DNA of 64,000 bases from JANQPD01 sp963715655 (GCA_963715655.1 OY970262.1:1860001-1924000); one strand, 5' to 3'; shown: positions 29,199 to 39,438, counted from the first letter of the stretch. Notes: generated from the letters alone by a model not told the origin. Numbers and translations are program-made.

Positions 29199-30064
29199 AG
29201 CAAGTAATCTACCGCACCAACACCATATTTATGTAAAAAATGAGTAGCTCTTTCAATAGTCTCCGGTTTTAGCTCATCGCGATAAGCGCCAACTTTACCT
29301 TTTCTGGTAAACTCACCTTTAAAAGCCGCACCGCCATTGCCATACTCCTGACCAACGTTTTTACCCATTTGCTTAATATTGGTAAAGCTGCTCAGCTGCA
29401 CACTTTGGTAACCGGCTTTAGGCGCGTAGGCATATCCTAAGTATTCAATAATGCGTTGCAATTCCTTTTCAGGATTTTTTTGTAAGGCTTCATAGCTAAC
29501 GGTAAGGAATCGTTTTTGCTGGCGATATTCAAAAACATGCACTTCCCAAAGTATCAGATTATAAAGTACATACGCATCCATATCGTTGCCAAAATGCGTA
29601 TTGCGCTCGGCATGTTTTTTATCAAAATGAAAAGCAGAAACAAGGGTATCAAACGGATTTCGATACACGTAAATACCTTTTTTAAAAAGCTCCATTTCCG
29701 CACAATAGCCCATGTGCGTACGTATTAAATAAGGAAACCGATTAGGAGAACCTTTAAGGGGTTTTTCATCGCCCAACTCATCGTGCTGAAACTTGTTTAA
29801 CTCATGATAGGTAAGCGTTTCAGAAGCATTATTTTCTAAAACATTAAAGTAATTATAAATTAGAAAGCGCAACCAAGTGTTGCCGCTTTTCATACGTCCG
29901 GCAAAAAGTATAGGCTCCTTTTCGCTTTCTTTTATTTGGTTTACCTGTGTTTTAAAGGCAGTAGAATCCGGCAATATTCTCCTTTCGGGAGATAAAAAAT
30001 GCTGCCTACGCCTTAAGCGTTGTTGCAAGCTCCACGGTATAATCTGTTTTAAAATTTGTTTCAT
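29195..30064 (-). CDS. Sulfotransferase domain protein
   Basis: A soluble enzyme of 289 residues that would transfer sulfate from PAPS to a hydroxyl or amine acceptor. The 5'-phosphosulfate-binding loop is FAGRMKSGNTWLRFL (near residue 56). The 3'-phosphate-binding segment is YRNPFDTLVSAFHF, and the C-terminal RKGKVGAYRDEL fits the RKGxxGdWk motif of cytosolic-type (Sulfotransfer_1) enzymes. The acceptor cannot be told from sequence; surface glycans or lipids are common in this phylum. No PAPS synthesis genes are in the window. Confidence 0.87.
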   Translation of the reverse strand: MKQILKQIIPWSLQQRLRRRQHFLSPERRILPDSTAFKTQVNQIKESEKEPILFAGRMKSGNTWLRFLIYNYFNVLENNASETLTYHELNKFQHDELGDEKPLKGSPNRFPYLIRTHMGYCAEMELFKKGIYVYRNPFDTLVSAFHFDKKHAERNTHFGNDMDAYVLYNLILWEVHVFEYRQQKRFLTVSYEALQKNPEKELQRIIEYLGYAYAPKAGYQSVQLSSFTNIKQMGKNVGQEYGNGGAAFKGEFTRKGKVGAYRDELKPETIERATHFLHKYGVGAVDYLL

Positions 30065-30205
30065 GCTTTTACAGCTGCAAATTAAGGGTACTAAGTTTAC
30101 ATTAAAGGTAGTTTTTAAAGAAGCTTTTAAAACAACTTTACGTTACAAATGTATCCATAAACAACTGCTGGTAAACTAACTAAAAGCGGTTGCTAAAGTA
30201 AGCGT

Positions 30206-31117
30206 ATGAAAGATTTTGATATAGATACTATTTCCAATAAACCGGATGGAGTGGCCATAGTAACGGGCGCCAACACGGGTTTAGGTTTTGAAACGGCCAA
30301 AGCCCTGGCCAAAAAAAAGTTTACGGTAATTCTGGCTTGTCGTAACATTCAAAAAGCGATAAAAGCACAAACCGAAATTCAAGAGGAAATACCTGCGGCC
30401 AAAATTGAGTTAATTGAATTGGATTTGAACAGTTTACATTCCGTAGAAACGTTTTCAAGATCTTTTTTAAGCAGGTATAAGCGCTTAGATTTATTGATAA
30501 ATAACGCTGGAATTATGATTCCGCCTTTTCAAAAAACCGAAGATGGTTTTGAAAGTCAGTTTGGTGTAAATTATTTGGCGCACTTTGCTTTAACTGCTCA
30601 TTTAATAGAAGTATTAAAAAGCACGGACAACAGTAGGGTAGTAGCTTTGAGTAGTATTGCGCATAAAAACGCACACATTGATTTGGAGAACTTAAATGCA
30701 GAAAAAAAATACAGCAAATTTGGAGCATACGGACAAAGTAAACTGGCGTGCTTACTTTTTGCAAAAGAATTAAACCATAGATTGCAAAAAGCACAAAATA
30801 ACAGTATTGCAGTAGCTGCGCATCCCGGAGTTTCCAATACTGAACTTATGCGTTTTATGCCGGGTTGGCTATCTATATTAATGAAACCTTTGGGTGCATT
30901 AGTGGCGCACAAACCTGTGGAAGGAGCTAAGCCCACTTTATATGCAGCCTTAGGAAAAGATATTGAAGGTGGCGATTATACAGGGCCAACGGGTTGGAAG
31001 GAAATGAAAGGTACGCCCGGAAAAGTACAGCCAGGTCCACAAGGTGAAAATATGGAAATGGCTAAAAAACTTTGGGCAGTTTCTGAAAAAATGACTGGGT
31101 TAAAGTTTGAGGTTTAG
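30206..31117 (+). CDS. SDR-family oxidoreductase (retinol dehydrogenase-like)
   Basis: A short-chain dehydrogenase of 303 residues. The NAD(P)-binding motif is VTGANTGLGFETAKALA, with a basic CRNIQKA after strand 2 that favours NADP. The structural motif is LINNAG, and the catalytic residues are the Ser in VALSSIAH and the YxxxK in YGQSKLACL. The sequence resembles the retinol dehydrogenase / WW-domain oxidoreductase-like group. The C-terminal GGDYTGPTGWKEMKG is also common there. The substrate is unknown. Confidence 0.9.
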   Translation: MKDFDIDTISNKPDGVAIVTGANTGLGFETAKALAKKKFTVILACRNIQKAIKAQTEIQEEIPAAKIELIELDLNSLHSVETFSRSFLSRYKRLDLLINNAGIMIPPFQKTEDGFESQFGVNYLAHFALTAHLIEVLKSTDNSRVVALSSIAHKNAHIDLENLNAEKKYSKFGAYGQSKLACLLFAKELNHRLQKAQNNSIAVAAHPGVSNTELMRFMPGWLSILMKPLGALVAHKPVEGAKPTLYAALGKDIEGGDYTGPTGWKEMKGTPGKVQPGPQGENMEMAKKLWAVSEKMTGLKFEV

Positions 31118-31174
31118 GGGTGTGAGTACACTAAGCATTTTCCAGAGAAGCCCAACTTTTAATACTTAAAATAA

Positions 31175-32059
31175 TTAGTTAAGTAAAACTTTAACTACAC
31201 TCGAATTATCGGTCTTTTCAGGATTTATTAACACAACAAAATATACCCCTTTTGGCAGATTGGGTAACTCTAGTTTGCCATGGTTGTTAATTAATTTACT
31301 TTTAAAAACTTGCTTACCAGCTGTATTTAATAAGCTTATTTCTAAAGGTTCTTTTAAGTTTTGGTAGTTCAACGTATTGTTAAAATCTAACCATAAATCA
31401 AATTTATTTTCAATTGCTAGTTTGGGGAAGTCCAGGCGTTTGTTACTATAGCACGTATCTGAAATAAAGCTTGTATAAACAGTTTGATTATTCTCAGAAG
31501 TACAAAAAAGTTCCGCAAGTTTAGAAGTGTCGCCTAAAACTCCGGGGGTATTAATTAAAGCGGTGGAGCCAATGCCTTCAATCCATTTGGTATAAGGATA
31601 TCTATTGCTATTATCGTTTGTGTGTAGGTGAAAAACTCTGCGAAATTGTTGCTGAAATAGCTCAGTTGTAATACTATCTAATTCATAGTAACCTGCATCA
31701 TTTATAGCTGGTGAAATAGGATTTTCTATAAAAATAGTTTCACCGATAGACAGATTAAAATCATACAATAGAAACTCCTCAGGAAGGCCGGAAACATTAA
31801 TAATTAGGAGATATACCCTTCTATTTTGACGATCTTCACGAAGTAGAAAATTACCATTATAATGATAGCCATTGAGCTTAGTGTAGTATTTTCCGTTTAT
31901 TATGGTATCACCTTTAGCGTAATAATAATTATAAATTTTAGTTCCAAATTCTGAAGAACAAACTAGCCATTCCTTATTACCCTGTAAAATAGGTTGGTAT
32001 GCTTGCCCTAATGCATATAGGTTAAGTACTAAAAGAAATAGTAAAGTTTTCAACCTCAT
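31175..32059 (-). CDS. Secreted protein with T9SS type A sorting domain
   Basis: A 294-residue exported protein of unknown function. The signal peptide is TLLFLLVLNLYALGQA. The central part is beta-rich with several Tyr and Asn (GTKIYNYYYAKGDTIINGKYYTKL), a layout frequent in Bacteroidota secreted proteins. The last 75 residues form a C-terminal sorting domain (EISLLNTAGKQVFKSKL, ELPNLPKGVYFVVL, SVVKVLLN), so export through T9SS and attachment or release at the surface are expected. Confidence 0.8.
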   Translation of the reverse strand: MRLKTLLFLLVLNLYALGQAYQPILQGNKEWLVCSSEFGTKIYNYYYAKGDTIINGKYYTKLNGYHYNGNFLLREDRQNRRVYLLIINVSGLPEEFLLYDFNLSIGETIFIENPISPAINDAGYYELDSITTELFQQQFRRVFHLHTNDNSNRYPYTKWIEGIGSTALINTPGVLGDTSKLAELFCTSENNQTVYTSFISDTCYSNKRLDFPKLAIENKFDLWLDFNNTLNYQNLKEPLEISLLNTAGKQVFKSKLINNHGKLELPNLPKGVYFVVLINPEKTDNSSVVKVLLN

Positions 32060-32239
32060 TTGTCCGTAAATTTTTTCTGTTCAGAAAATCAAAGGTAAGC
32101 ATCCCAGTCTTGTCTAATTAAATAAGTTTCACAGTATCTTTGATACCAAATATAGAGGATGTATATAGAGAATATTTCAAGTGACATCTCAAAAAATTGG
32201 ACATGTTTGGATTAAAAATTTAGTTAATACATTTTTTAC

Positions 32240-32875
32240 ATGCACCCCGATGTACATACTTTTATTGATAATTTAAAAAACTGGCAAGAGGAAGCTGCTT
32301 TGCTCAGAGAAATTTTGTTGGATTGCAACCTTACCGAAGATTTTAAATGGCGCAATCCCTGTTATACCTACCAAGAAAGTAACATTGCTATGATTGGTGC
32401 TTTTAAGGAGTATTGCGCACTTAGTTTTTTTAAGGGTGTTTTACTTAAAGATGCTGAGAAACTGCTGCATAGTCCCGGTGAAAACAGTCAATCGGTAAAA
32501 CTTTTTAAGTTTACTAGTACCCAAGAGATAACCGAACGAGCACCCACTATTAAAGCCTATCTTAAGGAAGCTATAAAAATTGAGAAGTCAGGAGTGAAGG
32601 TTAAGAAGAAAAGTACCACGCTAGAATTTTGTGTGGAGCTTGAGGAAGTGTTTAACAAGGATTATAATTTTAAAAATGCTTTTGAGGCACTTACACCGGG
32701 CAGACAAAGAGGCTACAACATATTTTTTACCGGAGCTAAACAAGCCGCTACACGCAAAACCAGAATTGAAAAATATAAAGCACGCATTTTGGACGGTTTT
32801 GGCATAAACGATTGTGTTTGTGGTTTATCTAAGCGTATGCCGGGGTGCGATGGTTCGCATAATAACATGAAGTAG
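32240..32875 (+). CDS. YdeI/DUF1801-like protein with C-terminal CDGSH iron-sulfur motif
   Basis: The first 120 residues form a DUF1801 (YdhG-like) domain starting HPDVHTFIDNLKNWQEEA. The next part is the YdeI/OmpD-associated region (FCVELEEVFN..AFEALTPGRQRGYNIFFTGAK..RIEKYKARILDGFG). The last 20 residues (192-207) read CVCGLSKRMPGCDGSH, which matches every fixed position of the CDGSH pattern CxCxxSxxxPxCDGxH. The three Cys and one His would bind a [2Fe-2S] cluster. The role is unknown; a stress or redox function is inferred. Start ATG 32240 is the first in frame. Confidence 0.85.
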   Translation: MHPDVHTFIDNLKNWQEEAALLREILLDCNLTEDFKWRNPCYTYQESNIAMIGAFKEYCALSFFKGVLLKDAEKLLHSPGENSQSVKLFKFTSTQEITERAPTIKAYLKEAIKIEKSGVKVKKKSTTLEFCVELEEVFNKDYNFKNAFEALTPGRQRGYNIFFTGAKQAATRKTRIEKYKARILDGFGINDCVCGLSKRMPGCDGSHNNMK

Positions 32876-32911
32876 CGTATGGTTTTAAACAACTTTTTTT
32901 TATAAAGTACC

Positions 32912-32942
32912 ACGATGCAACCGTGAGATAACATCGTTTTTT
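32912..32942 (+). terminator. Possible terminator after the YdeI-like gene
   Basis: A six-base stem (ACGATG/CATCGT) with a 14-base loop is followed by a run of T. The stem is short, so the call is weak. Confidence 0.35.
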
Positions 32943-33127
32943 AAATTGTCTTTGGTTTATGTAAGATTTTGTAAATTAACAGCTTACGTTTTGTACTAGT
33001 AAATTTTTAGCCAATAAACTTCAGCACTTTTGTTCGCTGTAGCGCGATTGCCTCGCGTTACACAAAATAAAATCCCCCTTTATCTCTTTTAAAAATTATA
33101 GTATTTTTAGGGCAACACATATTGATC

Positions 33128-36100
33128 ATGAAATACGCCCGTTTCCTAATCGTTCCTTTAGCACTCGCTTTAATCGTTTCTGCTTGTAAGGAAAAATCCA
33201 AAAAAATCCCTGCTTTTAATCGCTCTTACGGGGCATACATCAACTCGTTTACCTCTGGGGTGATTTCTAAAAAGAGCAGCATTAACATTTACTTTAATGC
33301 AGATGTAAGCAAACAATCAACGGATATTTTAAGCTTTGAGCCGAATATTAAAGGAGATTTAGCTTGGATAAGTCCACGCCATTTACAATTTATACCAGCA
33401 GCTGATTTAGAGCCTGCTTCTGTATATAATGGCACACTCGCATTAAGCAAATTAATGGAAGTACCTGATTCCATGCGCAATTTTGAGTTTGGCTTTCAAG
33501 TACTCAAAACTGATTTCGATTGGGGACAAATCGCCCTTGAGGCAAACCCGCCCAACCAAATGAAGGTTTACCAATTAAAAGGTACCGTAATAGCCGCAGA
33601 TGAAGAAGATTTGGAATCTGTGAAAGGATTATTGACTGCAAAAGTTAGTGAGCAAAACCTAGCAATACGGTGGTTTAACGGTACTTCTTTGCGTCAATAT
33701 GATTTTACTATTGATAGTATTCAAAGAAAACCTGAAGCGTACAACGTAATGCTGGCATTAAAAAATCAGGACGCAGCATTAAGTTTATCAAAAAAAGAAA
33801 TTGAAATTCCTGCTTTAGGCGACTTTAAGTTTTTAGGCTTTGATGTGATTAAAGGGAACGAACGTGAAATTATCTTAAAATTTTCTGACCCTATTCTAGC
33901 CAATCAAAATTTAAGCGGTTTGGTAACCTTAGAAGGTGCAAATGATGTGCGGCTAGTAGTTAACAACACGCAAATTAGAGTTTTTCCACCAGAGGAATTT
34001 TATGGAAAACGTACACTTAGAATTTTTGCTGGAATAAAAAATATTGAAGGTTTCGGCTTTAAGGATAATAAAACTTTAGAGATTGATTTTCAGAGTGAAA
34101 AGCCGCAAATTGAATTGCTAGCCAAGGGTAATATAATGCCGCAAAGCAAACAGATTATTCTACCTTTTAAAGCGATTAGCTTAAATGCTATTGACGTAAA
34201 AGTGGTGCGTGTTTCAGAGAACAACATCTTCCAATTTTTGCAAACCAATGCTTTAGGCGGTGATAAAGAATTGTATCGCGTAGGCCAAGTAGTGGCTCAA
34301 CAAAAGATTGATTTATCTAAATCTGGTAAAAACCTAACGGATTGGGCAAATTTTGGTGTAAACCTTGCCGATTTAGTGAAAACGGAACCGGGAGCGCTTT
34401 ATAAAGTGTACTTAAGTTTTAGAAAGGAGTACAGTGTTTACCCTGATTGTGATGATTTTAATAATGAGCAAACGGCTAATGATGATTACGATGATTATTA
34501 TTATGAAGACTATTATTATTATGAAGATTATTACAGCTACAACGAAGGTGGGGCCTATAATCGCGATGATTTTTACTTTACCTATCCACAGGGCTATACT
34601 TGGCGTGAGCGCGATAATCCTTGCCATGTTTCTTATTACAATCAAAACCGATTTGTAACACACAATGTGCTGGTAAGCGATCTTGCCGTGATTGCTAAAA
34701 AGAATGATAAAAATGAGTTTGATGTAACCGTTACCAATCTTAAAACTACCGCACCCATTGCTGATGCAGAAGTAAATATCTATACCTATCAGCAGCAACT
34801 TATTTCAAAAGTAAAAACAGATGGACAAGGCTTTGCCAAACTAAAGGCGGATAAGGGTATTCCGTTTTTTATGGAAATACAAAAAGGCAATCAAAAAAAT
34901 TATTTAAAATTAAGTGACGGTTATTCACTTTCTCTGAGTGCGTTTGATGTTTCTGGTACCGATGTGAAAAAAGGATTGAAAGGTTTTATTTATGGAGAAC
35001 GAGGCGTTTGGCGTCCCGGTGACAGTGTGTATCTAAACTTTATGTTAGAAGATCAGCAGGAAACTTTACCGGCCAAACATCCGGTTGTTTTTGAGTTGAC
35101 AGATCCGCGTGGCGCTATTGTAGATAGGCAAGTGCGTAATTCCGCTGTGGGCCGCATATATGACTTCACCACCTACACCCATCCTAAAGCCGCCACTGGA
35201 AATTACACTGCAAAAGTGCGCGTAGGCGATGTGGTATTTACAGAACGCATTCGCATTGAAACGGTAAAGCCAAACCGCTTAGAAATTGATTTGGACGTGG
35301 AGGGTAGAACTTTTGATATTGGCAATGGAGAGTTAAGTACAAATCTTTCCGTAGAATGGCTTACCGGCTTGGCTGCAGCCAACACCAAGATAGACATTGA
35401 TGCTTCTATTGTTTCTTTATCCAATCCGTTTGAAGCCTATAAAGATTTCAACTTTAGCGATGCCAGCAAAAATTTTAGCAGCCTAAAAAAGCAAGTTTTT
35501 GAAGGCGAAACAGATGCTAAAGGAAAGCTAAAGGCCAAGTTAGATATTGGTGAACTTAACTACGCGCCCGGTTTACTTAAAGCACGCTTTGTAGTAAAAG
35601 CCTTTGAAGCGGGTGGCGATTTTAGTACCGAGTATTTTGACGCAAAAATGTCGCCTTACAGCAGATATGTGGGTATGAAATTACCAAAAACCAGCAGCTA
35701 CTTTTTGAAAACTGATAAGAACAATCAGGTGGAAGTACGCACGGTAGATAAAGATGGTAAACCCCTTAGCCTAAATAATTTAGATGTTAAAGTGTATAAA
35801 GTAGATTGGCATTGGTGGTATGATGCTTCCAACAACTATTTAACCAAATACATAAACAACGAGGCCACTTATTTATATAGTGAAACCACGATGAGTACCC
35901 AAAATGGAAAAGGGACATTTAACTTAAAAGTAACGTATCCGGCTTGGGGCCGATTTTTAGTACGCGTGTGCGATGGAAATGGGCATTGCAGTAGCCAAAT
36001 TGCGTATTTCGATTGGCCGGATGGGGTAGGAGAAGATCGTCCGGAGATTGCCGGTGCAACGGTCTTAAGCTTCGCGCCAAGCAAAGAAAAATACAGTGTA

Positions 36101-38692
36101 GGCGAGGAAGTGGTAACTAAAATACCGGTGGCACAAAATGGTAGAGTATTAATTACGGTAGAAAATGGTTCGGGTATTCTAAAAAAGGAATGGATTGAAA
36201 CACAAGACAAAAAGGAAGTAGAATATCGCTTTACAGCAGAGGCAAATATGGCGCCCAATATTTACATCAGCGCAAGCTTTATACAACCGCACGCCCAAAC
36301 TAAAAACGACCGACCTATAAGGCTTTACGGTATTGCACCCGTAGGTATTGTAAATGAAAAAACGGTACTAAAACCCAAAATTGAAGCAGCTGAAGTATGG
36401 CGACCGGAGCAAAAAGTGAAGGTGAAAGTAAGCGAGGAGAATGGAAGAGAAATGACCTATACGCTAGCCATTGTAGATGAAGGTTTGCTAAATCTTACAC
36501 GTTTTAGCACGCCCGATCCTTGGACAAGCTTTTACGCTAAAGAAGCGCTAGGCGTAAAAACATTTGATTTATACAACGATGTATTAGGCGCGTTTGCCGG
36601 AACCTTGGCGCAAATATTTGCCATTGGTGGTGATGGTGCTTTAAACAATAAAGGACTCAACAATCAGAATAGATTTAAGCCGATGGTGCGCCATTTAGGA
36701 CCGTTTACGCTTAAAGCCGGAGAAAAAGCAAATCATACGGTTGCCCTTCCAAATTATATAGGAAAAGTACGCATTATGGTGGTGGCTGCGGCCGATGTTG
36801 CGGCTTATGGAAATGCTGAAAAGACGGTGCACGTTCGCAAACCGTTAATGGTACTCAGCAGCTTGCCGCGCACATTTAGTCCGGGTGAAGAAGTTACACT
36901 GCCCGTTACCGTATTTGCTATGGAAAACCAAGTGAAAGAAGTTTCCATAAAAGTAAAAGCCAATGGTGGTGTTACAGTGCTAGGCAGAAATTCTCAAAAC
37001 ATCCGCTTTAGCGAAACTGGCCAAAAAGTGGTTGATTTTAAACTGAAAATACCGGAAGATGTAGGCAAATCTACTATAAGGATAGACGCATCTAGCGGAA
37101 GCGAAACTGCGTATGATGAAACACAAATGGTAATACGTGCCCCAAACCCGCCTATTACTAATACCTATTCTTTTTACTTAAAACCGGGTGCAGATACTAC
37201 TTTACAGTATGAGCCAATTGGCTTGAAACAAACCAACAGTGTTTCTTTAACTGCTTATGGTATGCCTGATTTTCATCTGCAAGAGCGCTTAAAATATTTG
37301 TTTGGCTACCCACATGGCTGTGCTGAGCAAACCATTAGTCGCGTATTTCCACTAATGTATTTAGATGGTTTGATGGATTTATCAGATAACATGAAAAAAG
37401 AGCGGGAGCAAAATTTACGCATAGCTTTTCAAAAATTGTATGAGTTACAAAGTAGTTCAGGTGGTGTACGCTATTGGCCGGGAGAGCATAATGTGAACAC
37501 TTACGTTACCACCTATGCAGGGTCGTTTATTCAAGAGGCTAAAAAGAAAGGCTACGATGTGCCGAACGGATTTATTCCGCGTTACAAAAAATTTCAAAAG
37601 AGCACTGCAAGATCTTGGTCACCACGTTATTATAATGGAAGGTGCATCAATTGCTTAGATCAAGCTTATCGCTTGCGTGTAATGTCGGAGTATGGCGATG
37701 CAGAAATTGGCGCTATGAACCGATTAAAAGGGGAACGCTTAAGCAGAGTAGAACTTTGGAATTTAGCTGGCGCCTATGCGTATGCTAATCAAAAAAATGT
37801 GGCTAAAGAGTTGGTGGAACTTGCCAAAAATACTTCAGATAAAAACCAGTATTACTATTATTACGGTTCTGACTTGCGCAACATGGCTATGGAGTTAGAA
37901 GTGCTTAATCAGCTAGGTGCAGATAGAGAAGCCTTTGCATTAGGCCAGCAAATTTGTCGCGACTTAAATGGTAGTACTTGGTATGCCACACATTCCTTGG
38001 CGTTAGGTTTAAAATCAGTGCTAACGTATTATTCCACTTCGCAAAAGGATAAGAAATTGGCTTGGAGTTATAGTAGTGAAAAGTTAAAACGAACCCTGAC
38101 CAATGTATCTAGTATTAGCACCGTAGAACAAAAGGAAAGTGCTGATAAACCGTATGCGGTGGTGGTAAAGAACACCGGAAATTCGGCCTTAAATTTCTCA
38201 CTTACGCGCACGGGTACACCGCTGCGTTTTGGAGAAGAAGCAACAGCTAGTGAGTTGCGCTTATCAGTGAGTTATACCTACCCGAATGGAAGCGCATTAG
38301 ACGTGAGCAAACTAAAACAAGGACAAGATTTTGTAGCCAATGTTAGCATATCTCCAGTGGGTTACGAGCGTGATAAATATGATAACATGGCACTTACACA
38401 AATTTTTCCAAGTGGTTGGGAAATTATAAATACGCGTTTAACGAATGAAAGTGAACGCTCCGATACGGAAGAAGGCAGCGACAATCAAACCTATCCGGAA
38501 TACCAAGACATAAGGGATGATAGAGTATATACCTATTTTGATTTGCGCAGAAACGGAACGGCAACGTTTAAAATCCAATTGAACGCCACCTATGCAGGGC
38601 GCTATTATTTACCGGCCGTGTTGGTTGAAAATATGTACAACAATGAGGTAAAAGCAAATTCAGCAAGTAGTTGGGTGGAAGTGGTAAGGTGA
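33128..38692 (+). CDS. Alpha-2-macroglobulin family lipoprotein (YfhM/MagD-like)
   Basis: A periplasmic protease-trapping lipoprotein of 1854 residues. The N-terminus MKYARFLIVPLALALIVSAC is a lipoprotein signal with the lipobox ending at the Cys; I take ATG 33128 over a TTG six bases earlier. MG domains are followed by the A2M region (YGERGVWRPGDSVYL, KEWIETQDKKEVEYR). The thioester motif is intact in PHGCAEQTISR (Cys near residue 1398), so it is of the thioester-active type. Around residues 437-488 there is an unusual Asp/Tyr-rich low-complexity segment. The usual partner pbpC lies downstream but is separated by two small genes and a repeat. Confidence 0.95.
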   Translation: MKYARFLIVPLALALIVSACKEKSKKIPAFNRSYGAYINSFTSGVISKKSSINIYFNADVSKQSTDILSFEPNIKGDLAWISPRHLQFIPAADLEPASVYNGTLALSKLMEVPDSMRNFEFGFQVLKTDFDWGQIALEANPPNQMKVYQLKGTVIAADEEDLESVKGLLTAKVSEQNLAIRWFNGTSLRQYDFTIDSIQRKPEAYNVMLALKNQDAALSLSKKEIEIPALGDFKFLGFDVIKGNEREIILKFSDPILANQNLSGLVTLEGANDVRLVVNNTQIRVFPPEEFYGKRTLRIFAGIKNIEGFGFKDNKTLEIDFQSEKPQIELLAKGNIMPQSKQIILPFKAISLNAIDVKVVRVSENNIFQFLQTNALGGDKELYRVGQVVAQQKIDLSKSGKNLTDWANFGVNLADLVKTEPGALYKVYLSFRKEYSVYPDCDDFNNEQTANDDYDDYYYEDYYYYEDYYSYNEGGAYNRDDFYFTYPQGYTWRERDNPCHVSYYNQNRFVTHNVLVSDLAVIAKKNDKNEFDVTVTNLKTTAPIADAEVNIYTYQQQLISKVKTDGQGFAKLKADKGIPFFMEIQKGNQKNYLKLSDGYSLSLSAFDVSGTDVKKGLKGFIYGERGVWRPGDSVYLNFMLEDQQETLPAKHPVVFELTDPRGAIVDRQVRNSAVGRIYDFTTYTHPKAATGNYTAKVRVGDVVFTERIRIETVKPNRLEIDLDVEGRTFDIGNGELSTNLSVEWLTGLAAANTKIDIDASIVSLSNPFEAYKDFNFSDASKNFSSLKKQVFEGETDAKGKLKAKLDIGELNYAPGLLKARFVVKAFEAGGDFSTEYFDAKMSPYSRYVGMKLPKTSSYFLKTDKNNQVEVRTVDKDGKPLSLNNLDVKVYKVDWHWWYDASNNYLTKYINNEATYLYSETTMSTQNGKGTFNLKVTYPAWGRFLVRVCDGNGHCSSQIAYFDWPDGVGEDRPEIAGATVLSFAPSKEKYSVGEEVVTKIPVAQNGRVLITVENGSGILKKEWIETQDKKEVEYRFTAEANMAPNIYISASFIQPHAQTKNDRPIRLYGIAPVGIVNEKTVLKPKIEAAEVWRPEQKVKVKVSEENGREMTYTLAIVDEGLLNLTRFSTPDPWTSFYAKEALGVKTFDLYNDVLGAFAGTLAQIFAIGGDGALNNKGLNNQNRFKPMVRHLGPFTLKAGEKANHTVALPNYIGKVRIMVVAAADVAAYGNAEKTVHVRKPLMVLSSLPRTFSPGEEVTLPVTVFAMENQVKEVSIKVKANGGVTVLGRNSQNIRFSETGQKVVDFKLKIPEDVGKSTIRIDASSGSETAYDETQMVIRAPNPPITNTYSFYLKPGADTTLQYEPIGLKQTNSVSLTAYGMPDFHLQERLKYLFGYPHGCAEQTISRVFPLMYLDGLMDLSDNMKKEREQNLRIAFQKLYELQSSSGGVRYWPGEHNVNTYVTTYAGSFIQEAKKKGYDVPNGFIPRYKKFQKSTARSWSPRYYNGRCINCLDQAYRLRVMSEYGDAEIGAMNRLKGERLSRVELWNLAGAYAYANQKNVAKELVELAKNTSDKNQYYYYYGSDLRNMAMELEVLNQLGADREAFALGQQICRDLNGSTWYATHSLALGLKSVLTYYSTSQKDKKLAWSYSSEKLKRTLTNVSSISTVEQKESADKPYAVVVKNTGNSALNFSLTRTGTPLRFGEEATASELRLSVSYTYPNGSALDVSKLKQGQDFVANVSISPVGYERDKYDNMALTQIFPSGWEIINTRLTNESERSDTEEGSDNQTYPEYQDIRDDRVYTYFDLRRNGTATFKIQLNATYAGRYYLPAVLVENMYNNEVKANSASSWVEVVR

Positions 38693-38793
38693 AGAAGTAA
38701 AGTAATAGAGTTTTACGAATGTTATGTAATTAACTCTTTATAAGACAATTCGTTATAACCATTTTTAAACAAAAATTTGGCATTATTTAAATA

Positions 38794-39417
38794 ATGAAAA
38801 AATTATTTTATTACGTAATTGGGATTGTAATATTGATTTCTTGTACCAACCGACATGCAGAAATTCAAGTCGACAAGATTGATTTTAAGAAAGTAACTAA
38901 AGATTCTTTGGCACTCCAAAAGTTACATTCTTATCTCAATTCTAAAATAGCAGAACCCTTCGAGGTATCAGAAATTGATAACTTAAATTTTACGTCAGGC
39001 GTTGGGCAAGAAATAGCAAATCATAAAAAATGTGATAGCTCAGGAATGGGTTTTTATGGTAATTATTATTTGATTGACGAAGACTTATTAGAAAAAGTGC
39101 AAACACCCGTTGGTGGAATTATAACCATTCACTCAGATAATAAAACTTCAGGATGGAAATCAACGGATACTGATCAGGTTATTTGGAAAATAAATCTGAA
39201 GTCTGATGTAATTTCCGTTTGGGACTCTATAAAAATTGGAATGACTAGAACTGAAATTGAAAAGTTTGGAAAAGCAAATAAAGGTTTCTGTGTAAAGAAA
39301 GGAGATATTTTCTTTTCCTGTGATTTCCATAATTTTTTGGTAGTTTATCTTTTCAAAGGTGATACCTTAAAAGAATTGACAATAGAGCGAAAGTGCGAAA
39401 ATGAAATAAAAAACTAA
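38794..39417 (+). CDS. Small hypothetical lipoprotein
   Basis: A 207-residue protein that I do not recognise. The N-terminus MKKLFYYVIGIVILISC has a lipobox-like LISC, so it is probably a lipoprotein. The rest is soluble, with a WDSIKIGMTRTEIEKFGK segment resembling the start of small 'SmpA/OmlA-like' repeats in lipoproteins, but this is only a local similarity. It is inserted between the alpha-2-macroglobulin gene and pbpC. A CGTTA motif lies at 38751, 43 bases before its start, and a long imperfect palindrome follows it (39439-39550); this is the arrangement of a gene cassette. Confidence 0.7.
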   Translation: MKKLFYYVIGIVILISCTNRHAEIQVDKIDFKKVTKDSLALQKLHSYLNSKIAEPFEVSEIDNLNFTSGVGQEIANHKKCDSSGMGFYGNYYLIDEDLLEKVQTPVGGIITIHSDNKTSGWKSTDTDQVIWKINLKSDVISVWDSIKIGMTRTEIEKFGKANKGFCVKKGDIFFSCDFHNFLVVYLFKGDTLKELTIERKCENEIKN

Positions 39418-39438
39418 TCCCAATAAATTTAAGAAAAC

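Noticed and set aside
29195..32059. Anti-phage or secondary-metabolite island around the sulfotransferase
   Set aside because: The neighbours are single housekeeping-type or hypothetical genes on mixed strands with no defence or biosynthetic domains.
34412..34798. Reverse-strand hydrophobic frame rich in Ile and Val within the alpha-2-macroglobulin gene
   Set aside because: It is the complement of the Asp/Tyr-rich codon run; repeated GAT/TAT read as ATC/ATA gives Ile. It is not a separate gene.
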